This document shows positions 37,590 to 49,557 of a DNA stretch of 64,000 nt, in pieces. Origin of the DNA: Arthonia radiata (lineage: Eukaryota; Ascomycota; Arthoniomycetes; Arthoniales; Arthoniaceae). Numbering within the stretch: position 1 is the first letter of the stretch; every line of letters begins with the position of its first letter. Location of the stretch: the NCBI GenBank assembly GCA_002989075.1, contig PSQN01000017.1:868001-932000 (forward strand), read 5' to 3'. Made by a program: the position numbers and the translations under genes. The notes beneath the pieces were generated by a model. That model searched no databases, was not told the DNA's origin, and saw only the letters and a program-made list of their open reading frames with translations.

Positions 37590-40500
37590 TAAGGTTTCCT
37601 CTTTAAGGCTAGTCGTCCTTAACGGCTCTAAAGACATTAAAACCTTGTTGTTGCCCAGTAATAGTTCTAGTTCTGTAAGTCGTTATATCTAAAGTTAAGA
37701 AGAATTTCTAGGTTAGATTGTTCCGCTTCTTAGAAGTAGGCTGGTTTCAATAGCGCTACGTAGAATATAGAGTATATTCTTATTGTTCTTAAGAGTTTAA
37801 GTTTAAATATTATAGATTTTAATTGCTGTAAGATTTTAAACGGTTCTATCTTAATATAGTCGAGTTTCTTACTTAACCTAGTAGTTTCTAGGTTTCTTAT
37901 AAGTAAGTAAGCTCTTCCCCCCTCTTTTATACTTATATTTAGGGTAGTTTTTAACTTATTGTACTATTTTCTGGTCCGTTCGTTAATAAACTTGCTGTCG
38001 GACTTTAACTACTAATATAGAGTTTTTATATTCGTAGCTATTCGCGTAGCCGTTTCGTTTTACGTTATATTCTATAGTTGTCTTCTCTAATGAGAGTAGT
38101 AGCTATATAAGACGTAAAACAGAGTCGTTTTTGTTATATCGTTCTTTGTATTATTATACGCGGCTTACGTAACTAGTAGTTTCTATTTCTAGTCGTTCTA
38201 CTAGTAGTTAATGTATGCTTAGAGATACTATTTTAGTATTTAATTTGTTCTTTTAGTCTGTCTATCGGTCTATAGATAAAATAAAGTAGATATTTTTTGC
38301 TTAGTTTTCAATTGTTACATTAGAAATGTCTAAAATTGTAAAATAAATTTTTAATCTCTGTTTAAGACAATTTTTTATGGTTGTCTATAGTTAGCTAAGA
38401 TAATTTAAAGAAACGTATATACTAATTGTTCCGAATTGCTAGTTTCCCTATAAAATACAAAGTATACGTACTTTATTAGTTTATTGTATATAATTAGAGT
38501 AGCGTTATAAGCTACTCCTATAAGTAGATCCTTAGAAAGTAGTAACTTAGTAATAAAGTTTAGTAAGACTGTATACTATAGTCTCTTAGATATCTTTAAT
38601 AATTGTAGTTTACTATATAGTAAATATCTTAGATGCTTAATTCTTGCGTATACGTCGTATTCTTAAATATATTCTTCGACGTAGTGTTGGATTTTTAGGA
38701 TATAATAGGTTCTTATAATTTTTTTAATAGTATTATTAATTTCTTTATGTCCTTTCGTCGGGTTATCGTAAAAGTTACTGATAATATGTTAGATTAGATT
38801 TCTCGGAATATAGGATTTTTCTTAAAACTTGTAGTAGCCTTTATTGTTCTTTATTAGTCCTAGGTATCGTTTTTCGCCCTCTCGGTACGTTTTAAGGTTA
38901 GTAAGAATGTTTAAGATTCGGCTGTATAGTTCGATAATAAACTTAGTTGTTATAGCTAGTTAATTGTATCTAATCTCGTTATTATATTCTTAAAATATTG
39001 TGTGTTCGACGTATTCCTTATTATTAAGGTAGTCTAGTTGTTAGGTAAGAGCGTCTACTCTATTATTCTTAGAACCTCTCTTGTAAATAATAATAAAGTT
39101 ATATAGAGCTATAGTTTTTAACTATCTAACTTGTCTGTAGCTAAGTTTCTTTGTCGTTATAAAGTAAGTTAGATTCTTATAATCTATATATACTATAATT
39201 ATATAGTTTGCTTCTTTTAGATAAGCTCGCTATATTTTAAATACTGCTATAATAGTTAAGAGCTCTTTATTGTAAATATTGTAGTTCTGCTCTATAAGTA
39301 ATATTTTTCTTAAGTAGAAAGCTACTAGTCTAAGCTTTTCTTTGTTATTATTTTAAGTTATATATACTCTAATTATATAGTCTAACGTATTTATTTCTAT
39401 AATAATTAGTAAGTTAAGGTCGAATATTGCTAGTATAGACTTAATCTTAAAGGCTTCTTTAAGTTCTTTAAATACTAATTGTTCTTTTTACGTCTAGAAG
39501 AACCTCATTAATTATTTTATCTATTAAGACAGCGGTACTGTAATTCGACTAAAGTTAGATATTTATTGCCTATAATAGTTAATAAAACTAAGAAACTATT
39601 ATAGTTATTTTATATTCTTTAGTATAAGCTAGATCAAAACAGATTAAATCTTTAAATCTTTTATTTAAAGACTATGCTCGGTAATTATAAATCTAAGAAA
39701 TTCGACGGATTGTCAATAAAACTAGATTTTCTCGATATTAATTTATAAATCGATACGCGTTAATCTTTCTAATACCTTCTTAATATGTTTTTTATATTCT
39801 TCTAGTATACGGCTATATATTAGAATATCGTTTAGATAAGCAATTATAAATATATCTAAGTAATTACTAAGTATGTTATTAGTTAGTTTCTAAAATAATA
39901 CTAGTACGTTTATTAGCTTAAAGAGTATAACGTAGTACTTAAAAAGTCTATATTTAGTATAGAAGGCTATTTTCTATTCTTTACCTTCTTTTATATAGAT
40001 TAAGTTATAGGCTTCTTGTAGATTAAACTTAGTAAACTACTATATGTCGTACAGTTAGTCTATAATTTTGTTAATGCGTAGTAACGAATATCGATTTTTA
40101 ATAGTTATTCTGTTTAATTATCTATAATCTACGTAAAGTTATAGTTTACTATTCTTCTTAGATACAAAGAGTATTAGATATCCGAGCGATAATATTAATT
40201 TTTAAATAAAGCCTTTCTTAAGGTTTTTATTGAGATAGTCGTAGAGTACTTAATTTTCTGCTTCTAATAGAGAGTATATTAAACTAAATATTAGCGTTTT
40301 ACTCTCTTATAAAGGTATTGTATAATCTTACGGTTTATATTCTAAGAGAGCTAAGTTTAGCTTAGCTTCCTCGAATAGATATTAAAAAATAATTGTATTT
40401 CTCGGGTATATTAATAATTAACTAAGTACTTATCGTCGTATAGAATTATTAGCGTATAGTTATCTTCTATTTATACTTATGTATAGTTAGCTATAGATAA

Positions 40501-43156
40501 GATACTGCGTTAGACTTCTTTTATAGAATATCTAAGTAACAGAGTATAGTAGTGCTAACCCGTATAAGTTTTTTATTGCGCTTCTTATTCTTACTACTAA
40601 AAATAGCTTATAAGGTATTTATTCCGTAGAACAACTTCTATCTAAAGTACTTGTATTTAGTAAAGAAGAGTTTTTTAGTTCTCTAATCTACTTTTAAGTT
40701 ATATTATTATAACTAAGGTATATCTAGTACAGTATAGTGCTAGTTAATATCTATAATATTATAAGTAATTTCTTCTTAATAGTTTCTAATAGTTATATCT
40801 ATTAGCAAAGTTTTATAGTTAACTTTTTTCTCTGCCTCTTAAAATTTAAATAGTACGTAAAGTAATTTCTTTTTTTATATTTATATTTAGTACTCTTTAA
40901 TATAGCGTATTAAAATAAAGTTGCCTGTTACATCTAAATTAATTATAATTTTAATGTTTCTGTTGTTTATTGTTACTTAAGTATATAGGTATGTTTTATA
41001 GGTAGCTAAGCTCGCATAGAGCTAGATTTTTAAAGAATTTAACTGTTAAATAGGCTAGTACTACTGCCCTTAAAGTAGTCGGTCTAGTCTTTTTCCTGTT
41101 AATTATATACGTTTTAGAGTATTCTAAGTATTAAATTCTACTGTTAGTTAATCTGCTATAAGAATTTCTGTATTAAATATTTTAGTTTCGCTTTTATTAT
41201 AACGTCTAGTTTATTATTTACGATCTCTGCTTTAATTATACAACTATCGCTAATTAAAACTTATTACATTTATAAATTATATATTGTTAGTCGAAGGTAT
41301 TAATACTAACTATACAATTTTAAACCTCTAATAAGATAGTTTATTAGTTGTTGTAAGTATAAGTAAATATATTCTAGAATATCGTTAATATCTCAATTAG
41401 TACTTAACTTTCTCTTGTAAAAGGCTAACTAACAAAGTCTCTATATTATTCCTTTTTAACGGTTTAGAGTTTATTCTTTCTAATTAGTATTGTCCTCGAG
41501 AAAGGATTCCGTACTATTAGAATCTATATTTTTGTCTTTAAGTCGTTGTCTTACCTATAACGTATCGTAGAGGCTATCTTACTTAGCTTCTATAGTCTAT
41601 TCTTCCTTAGATTTCCCTTAAGTTTCTAGATAAGGTAACCTAAATCGTCCTCGGATAAGGCCTAGTTCTTATATTAAACCTTATTTTAGAGATGTTAGTT
41701 TCTTTAGCTATTATTTTAACTCTAACTTATTAGATTTATAGATTGTATAGTTATTATTATAGTACGCGGTCTAAGATAGTATCTTATATAGTATAACGAT
41801 ACTCTATATCCGATGCCTCGGAATAGTACGGTCGATATTATTTTAGTTCTATAGATTCTATTGTTTCTGTTTTATTTATCGTTCCTTTGTTTCTTCCTAT
41901 AACTTACTATTGGTGTCCTAGTTTTTATATAAATCAAACAAGTTTAGCCCGTTGTATCTTTCGTTAGAAGTATCTTAGTGAGTATCTTCTTAGTTGTAGA
42001 AGGTACTCTAATAGAGATCTTTCTGTTTTCTAGTTAATTTAGTAACGTACTTATACCAGTTCTAATTAATCTTTAACGGGAGTTTTAATGCTTAAAGTAG
42101 ACGACCCTCGGTTAGGTTTATATACTAGCGGTTAGCAAAGACTATTAGTAAGTTTATTGCTCTATTACAGCTATTGTTTGTCTGTATCTAGATAGTTATA
42201 TTGAACTATTATTGCGGCGGACAGGGTTTTTAAGATTAATTGTTGTTGTACCCGCTTCGTCTAGTACTGTTGAACTGTTGTTTCTTAGAACGGCATTTCT
42301 TAACTTAATACCCTAGTTTTCTGTAGTATAAGTATAGCTAATTCCTTATTTTATGTTTTCTTTTCTAGTTGTTTAGTTTCCCTCGAGGCTTTATAAAAAT
42401 TAACTCTATTAGATCGCCTCGATCTTATTATAAGTTTGCTCGATTCTTTGTTCTATAAAATCTATTAGTAGGGTTACTCTTCTTTTTTATCTATCTTTTA
42501 AAGTTACTGTTATCGATCTTCTTTACTCGTTGTATAAATTTATCGAGATTATTAAACTTTTCTTTACGAATATAGATTATTTTCTTAATATAATCCTTAA
42601 GTTCTTTACAAAAGGTCTTAATAAAGAGTTTTTTGTTCTGTTCTGTTTAGTTAGTATACTGTATAAATTTAGCGGCATACCTGCTTGCTGGTTCTATTTA
42701 TATTGAATTCTAAAGCTTTTTAATAGCGAGGCGCCTAGCGTTAGTTTAATTAAAGATTTCTTAAAGCTTCTTCTAAAAGAAGACGAAGCTAGCGAAGAAT
42801 TTATCGGTATCCTTGCGTCTGCTCTTTATTGAGGTAAATAAGAAGTCGTTTAGATAGTACTTAACCTACTTATAAGCATTCCCGTTTATATAAGAGGTAG
42901 TAAATAGAACTATAGTAGTATCGTTTAGAAACTAGTCTTTATAAGTTTTAAAGTATATAGCTAGGCGTATTAAGAATAAAGTATCTTTAGAATGTTTACT
43001 TAAGAAGCTTTTTTCTATTTTAGTATTAACGTTTAATATCTTACTTGTGCTAGCTATCCTATTAGCTAACTTATTTATAGCGTTGCGGCTATTAGATACC
43101 GAAGTAGTAGATATAATTAATCTACTTTCTCTACTTTTATAGCGAGTCTATTAAAG

Positions 43157-43606
43157 TATAACGCTAGTTGCTAGGAAGAACTAAACTAAGGCTTACTTGC
43201 CTTGTATGCTTATCGACCTTAGTAGTGTATATCTTGTATGCTAGAGACTAAAAGGTAGGAGAGGCGAAATAGATTATAAAGGATAAAAAGAGCTTAATAA
43301 AGTAGATAAAAGGTAAAGTATGTTACTTAAATATAGTTAAGAAACTTATATTCAAATATTAAGTTAATAAACTAAAGTTTATTCTAAGGTTAGCTATTAG
43401 TTTAACTATATAGTTTAAGGTATATAGAGAGGTTCCTTTATGTTTAATAGTTACAATAGCTTCTCTGTCGCGCTATTGGAATCTTATTGCGATATAGCGA
43501 CGTTGCTAATATCGCTATATCGGAGTTATCGGGTATTCTATATAATGCTCTAATAAGGCTGGCTGCGCTTAGCCTTGTACTAGCTAGATGTAGTAAGACT
43601 ATAACA
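43157..43606 (-). repeat. Gypsy-A2 5' LTR
   Basis: 450 bp, ends in ATAACA just before the right aacta duplication. Confidence 0.88.
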
Positions 43607-43611
43607 AACTA

Positions 43612-44100
43612 GCTGGTTAGCCGAAACCCCTAGAGGCCTAGAGTATCGAATAGGTCCTATTATCTATCTTAATTTAAAATAGAACAAGCCTTTTATCTAA
43701 AGGATTGGGCCTAGTAGCCCGGATCTAAAACAAAAAGAAGCATTATACGACCTATTTTTAGACAGCTAGCTTATAGTCTAAGACAATATAGAATAAACTT
43801 AAAGACTAATAGTTTTAAATAGACAGAATTACTATCTAATATAGTAAGTTATAAGTTATTTAGCCTCTATTAAAAAGAATAGATATCTAGTAGGTCTTAT
43901 ATAGGTCGCTAAACTTAGATATATAAGCTAAAATCTCTCTAAAGAATTTTAGCTAATAAAACAGACAATATAACAATAGCTTCTCCTTGTTACTAAGTAT
44001 TGTATCTATACTAAGCCTAAGTATTGTACTAGTTCTAAGCTAGTCTCGTCTTCTTACTCTTTATAATAGTATCTTTCTTCTTCTATGCACCTTTTAAATA
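43612..44100 (+). repeat. Copia-C2 5' LTR, larger part
   Basis: Together with 37120-37139 makes one LTR of about 509 bp. It is followed by ggttataagctcgg, the family's primer-site motif. Confidence 0.85.
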
Positions 44101-47100
44101 GGTTATAAGCTCGGATCGGTACTAATTCCTTTCAAATTTCCTTTTTAAGAAATGTTTCTACTACGGCTCCTATCGGCACCTCCGAACAATTCTATTACCA
44201 ATCGACTCTAAATTTTAAGCTTAATTTAACTATCTAAACAGAATTTTCTTTTTTAGAAATCTTCGACTATAGATTTGGCTATAGACTCCTCTTACAAGAT
44301 TCCTAAACTTAAGGGCTCGACTAATTAGAACATTTAGTCGATTCGAGTAGAAGCCTTTTTAACTAAAAAGAGCTACAGTAATATTATAATCCCCTTTTCC
44401 GGCTATTTAGCTAGAGATATTACTAAAGCTAGCCGCTAAGAACGGTTAACAAGGGTAGTAGCCCTTATTCAACTAACTCTAGAGAACGGTTCTCTTATTT
44501 AAATAAAGGAAATTTATAACTCTCTAGAACTTTAAGATAGCTTAAAAAGATTATATAAATCGAAAGGTTTTAGTTTCAAGTTTCTAATTTATAAGCAGCT
44601 CTTTAGCACTACACTAGATAAGATAAAAAACCTTAAGCTTTATCTTACTAAAATTAGGCAATTAACAGACAATTTAGTAACCCGAGGACTAGTACTACTT
44701 AACAAGGTAGTAGCTGCCTACGTTCTTTACAATCTAACCCCTAAATATAAGCATACGGTAGCTATTATTAGTTAAATTTACCGGCAAACGACTAGCGATA
44801 TAAGTCTATAGAACTTATTTAGTTACTTATAGACAAGTTTCGCTGAATTCGCGGTAGTACCCTAGTTAAAAAGGTTTTTACTGCAATAGACAATAAATCG
44901 ACGCAAAAGACCAAAGAAAAATTAAAATCTCTAAGTAAAAACTAAAAAAAATGCCTCTTTTGCAACAAAAAGAGGCATAAACCGGTAACTTATTGGAAAA
45001 AATACCTAAACCTTCGGCTAAATTCTAACAAAAGCTCTAAAAACACCGATTTTTTAATATTTTTTATACATAGTTTTAATCTATAAGAAAAACAATGCTT
45101 TATAGTATTACTAAATAGAGTCAATTACTCTACTAAATTTTAGATCCTCGATATAAGCTTAATAAGCTATATTTACTCGAATATTAATCTTCTAACAGAT
45201 ATCTAGCTAACTAACTAAATTATTTATTAAGAAGGAGGAAAGTTAATTAGAGCCTTATAAATAGGCAAAGGAAAACTATTCTTTAAGAATAAAATAATTG
45301 TCTTAAACAAAGTTTTATTTGTTAAAGAATTTAAAATTAACCTTCTAAGCTTTAATAAGCTTAGAAAGAGAAAAGGTAAGGTAACTCTTAACTAAAATAA
45401 TTTAAAAGTTAATTAGACTAGACAACTAACTACTAAGAGGCGGTATATTAACAGTCTAATAGTAATAAAAGCTCAGACTATTAATACAGTCCGATCTCTC
45501 TATACTATTTCTTTAAAAACTAACCTTTAATATTAACAGATAAGATATATAGGCAAAAATACCTTAAAATAGCTTAAAAAGGTTGCTTTAAGAACAAATT
45601 ATTCGATAAATTAAGAGATAATTGCTAAATTTACTTTAAAGTAAAGGCAATAGCTAAAATTAGCTAAAAAACTCTAAATAAATTATTTATTTATTTAAAA
45701 GAAGTTTACTTAAATATTTGTAGGCTAATTGTACCGCAAACCTCTTTTAAAGGTTAATTATTTACTAGCTTTATAGACAATAAAACCCGGTATACAACTA
45801 CCGAGGTACTATAGTCTAAAGACTAGGTTTTTAACGTACTATTTACTTATATTATTTAGAAAGAAACGTAGTTTGAGTATCTTTTTAAAAGATTATACTT
45901 AAACAACGTAAAAGAATACTAAAAAGATCGAATAAAACAGCTTTTAAAACAAAAAGGAGCTATTCTAACAATATCCGTACTATATATCTTCTAGTAAAAT
46001 AAACGAGCCGAACGCTTTAACTAAATAATTGTTAGTAAAGTTTGAGCAATACTTTATACCGCCGGGCTACTTTAAATATATTAAGATAAAGCGCTAAAAG
46101 TAGCTATCTATATTTATAATAGAACCTTCTATACCGGATTACTAGGGTTTATTACCCTATATAAAGTAAAATACGGCAAAAAACTAGATATTAGTACTAT
46201 TAAAATCTAAAGCTTAGTTACTTACCTTAAAGAACCTAAACTAAAGAAACTAAACGCTAGAATAGCTACTTATATCCTAATAGACTACAAATTAAACTAA
46301 TATAAGCCCTTAGACCTTAATAACTAAAAGGTTTACTAAGGAAGAGACGTCTACGTTTAAAAAGAAAAATTTATTTGAAATCTATAAAGATCTACGATTA
46401 ATCAATTAACTAAGAGTATTTCTAAAGAGTCTAAAGAACAACTAAAAGTTAAGTTTAAAAACGAGCTAAATTTAACCGCTAAATCTTAAAATAATAGAGA
46501 GGTTCCTCTTAATAAAGAAGAAAGTCCTTTATACGAGAAATAGTATACCTTCTCTATATCTTAATAACTAGCGGACAAATTTAAATAAAAACTATACTAA
46601 ACTAAAGCTCTAGACGAGTTTAATATTTTTACTAAGTTAAATTATAGAAGTACCGAAGACCTCGGTCGGATAGATATTGATTACGCTTAGAAAATAGATT
46701 TTATATACAAAAACGTTAATAAAAATTAGTTTAACGAGTTTTACAATAATTTAGAACAATACACCAAATAGGCCTTAGTCGCAGTTACTAAAGAGCCTAC
46801 TAATTTAAAAAAAAATAAGAATATTTAAGAATTAGCCTTCTTTACTAGATACAATATAGTTAGAGCTCAAAGAGCTAGTTAACTAAGAAACTTAAATATT
46901 AACCGAGCTGCTACTGAGTAGAAAGGCGCTAAAAGGGCGCTAAGTACCAAAGATTAAGTATTCTTTAAAGAGCAAGTTAATTTTTAAAGCCCGCTAGATA
47001 GCTAAGAGCTGCTAGTAAAGACCCGATCTTAATTTTATAGAGACCTTTATAAATATAGTAAATCTAATTATCTACCGGCTTATACTAGCCTTAGTAGTAG

Positions 47101-48492
47101 AAAAAGACTAGAAAATAAAGCAATAGAACGTAAAATTAGCTTATTTTAACGTAAAATTAGATAAGATTGTTTATAACGAGCAACTAACTAGCCTATTTAA
47201 CAGAACTAATAAAGTTTATTGAATAAAGAAGGCTCTTTACGGTTTAAAATAGGCCGGTTAATAGTAGAAAGCCTATCTTTAAGAATTACTAAGGGAAATA
47301 GATTTTAAACACCTAGTATTTAATTAGCCGGCTTTTATTTAAAAAACTAAAAAGCAGGCAATTTTAATTGTCTACGTAGACAATATATTAGCCGTATCTA
47401 ATTCTACCGAAACAATTTAGAGAATTACTAGAAACTAAACAAAACTTTTATAGTTAAGGACTTAAAAGACGTTGGTAAGTTTCTAGAAATTAAAATTACC
47501 TGAGATCGTCCGGCAAAAACAATTTGCCTAGACTAGTCAACTTATTTGGCTAAAATTTTAACCAAATATTCGAAGAAAAATGGCCGAATGCCCGGAAAAA
47601 TACTGCAGCCCGTCGGCTTAAAATTGGCACTAAATTCTAATTAAGCTAGTAGTACTAATATTTCTAATTATTAGCAATAAATTGGATCAATTTTGTATCT
47701 AATAATAAAGATAAGACCCGATGTTACCTTTACAACTAGCCTACTAGCCCGGTATATATTAAATTCTAGCGAAGAGTACTAGAGAGTTCTAAGTAGCCTT
47801 TAAGCTTATTTAAATAAAACTTCTAACCTTAACGTTTACTATAAATCTTTCTTAATAGACGGTATAATCGACTATTGTAACGCAGATTGAGGGAGAAATC
47901 TTGGTACTAGGAGATCGACTACTGACTATATCTTTCTACTTAGGAACGGAGCCTTTAGCTAGAATTTAAAGCTACAAAAACGGTCGCCTTAAGCTCTTAT
48001 AAGGCCGAATGTATAGCCCTTAAAGAAGTTATAAAGGAATAGTTATTTATTCAATTAATTGTTACCGAACTGTCCAGAATTTTTAAAGAAAATTTAATTA
48101 CTACCGATTTAGCGGGTACTTTTAAAAAGTCTGCGGATAAAAAGACTTAACGGGCTCTAACGTACCAGACAAGCATAGATTTGCCCAAACAAGCTAGTTA
48201 AATTAGACCGGATACCCCAGTTTTGCCGATAAAACTATTACTTATCGACAGCAATTTAACAAAAGAACTTACTAAAAACCCTACCTTCTAAGCTAAATCT
48301 AAGCATATTGATATATAGTATTACTACGTTAGAAAAAACGTTCAGGCAGGCCAAATAGAGCTTAAATACGTTTCTATAAAGAAATAATTAGCAGATAGTT
48401 TAATAAAACTAATTGACTTAGCTAAAATACTAACGTTTAAAACTTAAATTAGCTTACAATCCGGCTAAAATAACTAGTCGATTAAGGAAGTA

Positions 48493-49000
48493 TGTTAGAA
48501 ATTAATTAACTAGCTAGTTAGCTGAAACCCCTAGAGACCTAGAGTATTAAATAGATTCTACCATCTATCTTAGTTTAAAATAGAACAAGCCTTTTATCTA
48601 AAGAATCGGACCTAGTAGCCCGAACTTAGGATAAAAAGAAGTATTATATAATCTGTTCTAAATAGCTAGCTTATAGTCTAAGACAACACAGAGTAAACTT
48701 AGAGACTAATAGTTTTAAATAGACAGAATTACTATCTTATACGGTAAGTTATAGATTATCTAGCCTCTATTAAAAAGAATAGATATCTAGTAGGTTCTAT
48801 ACAAGCCGCTAAACTTAGATATATAAGCTAAGATTTCTCTAGAGAATTCTAGCTAATAAGATAGACAATATAACAAAAGCTTTTCTTTGTTACTAAGTAT
48901 TGTACCTATACTAAGCCTAAGTATTGTACTAGTTCTAAGCTGGTCTTGTCTTTCTACTCTTTATAGTAGTATCTTTCTTCTTCCCTGCACCTTTTAAACA
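48493..49000 (+). repeat. Copia-C2 3' LTR
   Basis: 508 bp from TGTTAG to TTAAACA, followed by the aagta duplication and only 30 bp of landing element before the duplication of Copia-C3. Confidence 0.88.
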
Positions 49001-49035
49001 AAGTATAGCTATAATTATAAGGAAAACAATATAAT

Positions 49036-49543
49036 TGTTAGAAATTAACCAACTAGCTGGTTAGCCGGAACCCCTGGGGGCCTAGAGTATCGGATAGGTC
49101 CTACTAGCTGTCTTGGCCTAGAATAGAACAAGCCTTTTACCTAAAGAGTCGGGCCTAGTGGCCCGGATCTAGGACAAAAAGAAGCATTGTACGACCTATT
49201 TTAGACAGCTGGCTTATAGTTTAAAACAACATAGAATAGACTTAAAGACTAATAGTTTTAGATAAACAGAATTACTATCTTATACAGTAAGTTATAGGTT
49301 ATCTGGCCCCTATTAAAAGAACAGATATCTAGTAAGTCCTATACAAACCGCTAAACTTAGATATATAAGCTAGGATCTCTCTAGAGGATTCTAGCTAATA
49401 AGACAGACAATATAACAATAGCTTCTCCTTGCTACTAAGTATTGTACCTGTATTAAGCTTAAGTATTGTACTAGTCTTAAGCTAGTCTCGTCTTTCTACT
49501 CTTTATAGTAGTATCCTTCTTCTTCTCTATACCTTATTTAACA
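49036..49543 (+). repeat. Copia-C3 5' LTR
   Basis: 508 bp, TGTTAG to TTAACA. By eye, nearly all differences from the 3' LTR are transitions. Confidence 0.9.
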
Positions 49544-49557
49544 GGTTATAAGCCCGG
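49544..49557 (+). promoter_or_regulatory. Copia primer-binding site, initiator tRNA-Met half type
   Basis: The sequence ggttataagcccgg directly after the LTR matches the complement of the anticodon stem-loop of fungal initiator tRNA-Met (GGTTATGAGCCC), allowing one G-to-A change. Many Copia elements prime from such an internal tRNA fragment. The same motif follows the LTR in Copia-C1 and C2. Confidence 0.6.

Larger units (their letters stand above)
37140..43606 (-). mobile_element. Gypsy-A2: second copy of Gypsy-A, inside Copia-C2 LTR
   Basis: Fossil Gypsy element of 6467 bp on the minus strand, same family as Gypsy-A1 (450-bp LTRs, matching gag to integrase) but about 630 bp shorter. Perfect aacta duplications lie at 37135-37139 and 43607-43611. 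It sits 20 bp inside the 5' LTR of Copia-C2, so it is younger than that element. Broken by many RIP-type changes. Confidence 0.88.
37120..49000 (+). mobile_element. Copia-C2: Ty1/Copia element, 5' LTR split by Gypsy-A2
   Basis: Fossil Copia element on the plus strand with perfect aagta duplications at 37115-37119 and 49001-49005. Without Gypsy-A2 it is about 5.4 kb. Its 5' LTR is in two parts (37120-37139 and 43612-44100) around the Gypsy insertion; the internal region (about 44101-48492) has gag with a zinc-knuckle-like box near 44950, integrase, reverse transcriptase and RNase H in Copia order. Many RIP-type changes; it looks more decayed than Copia-C3. Confidence 0.88.
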
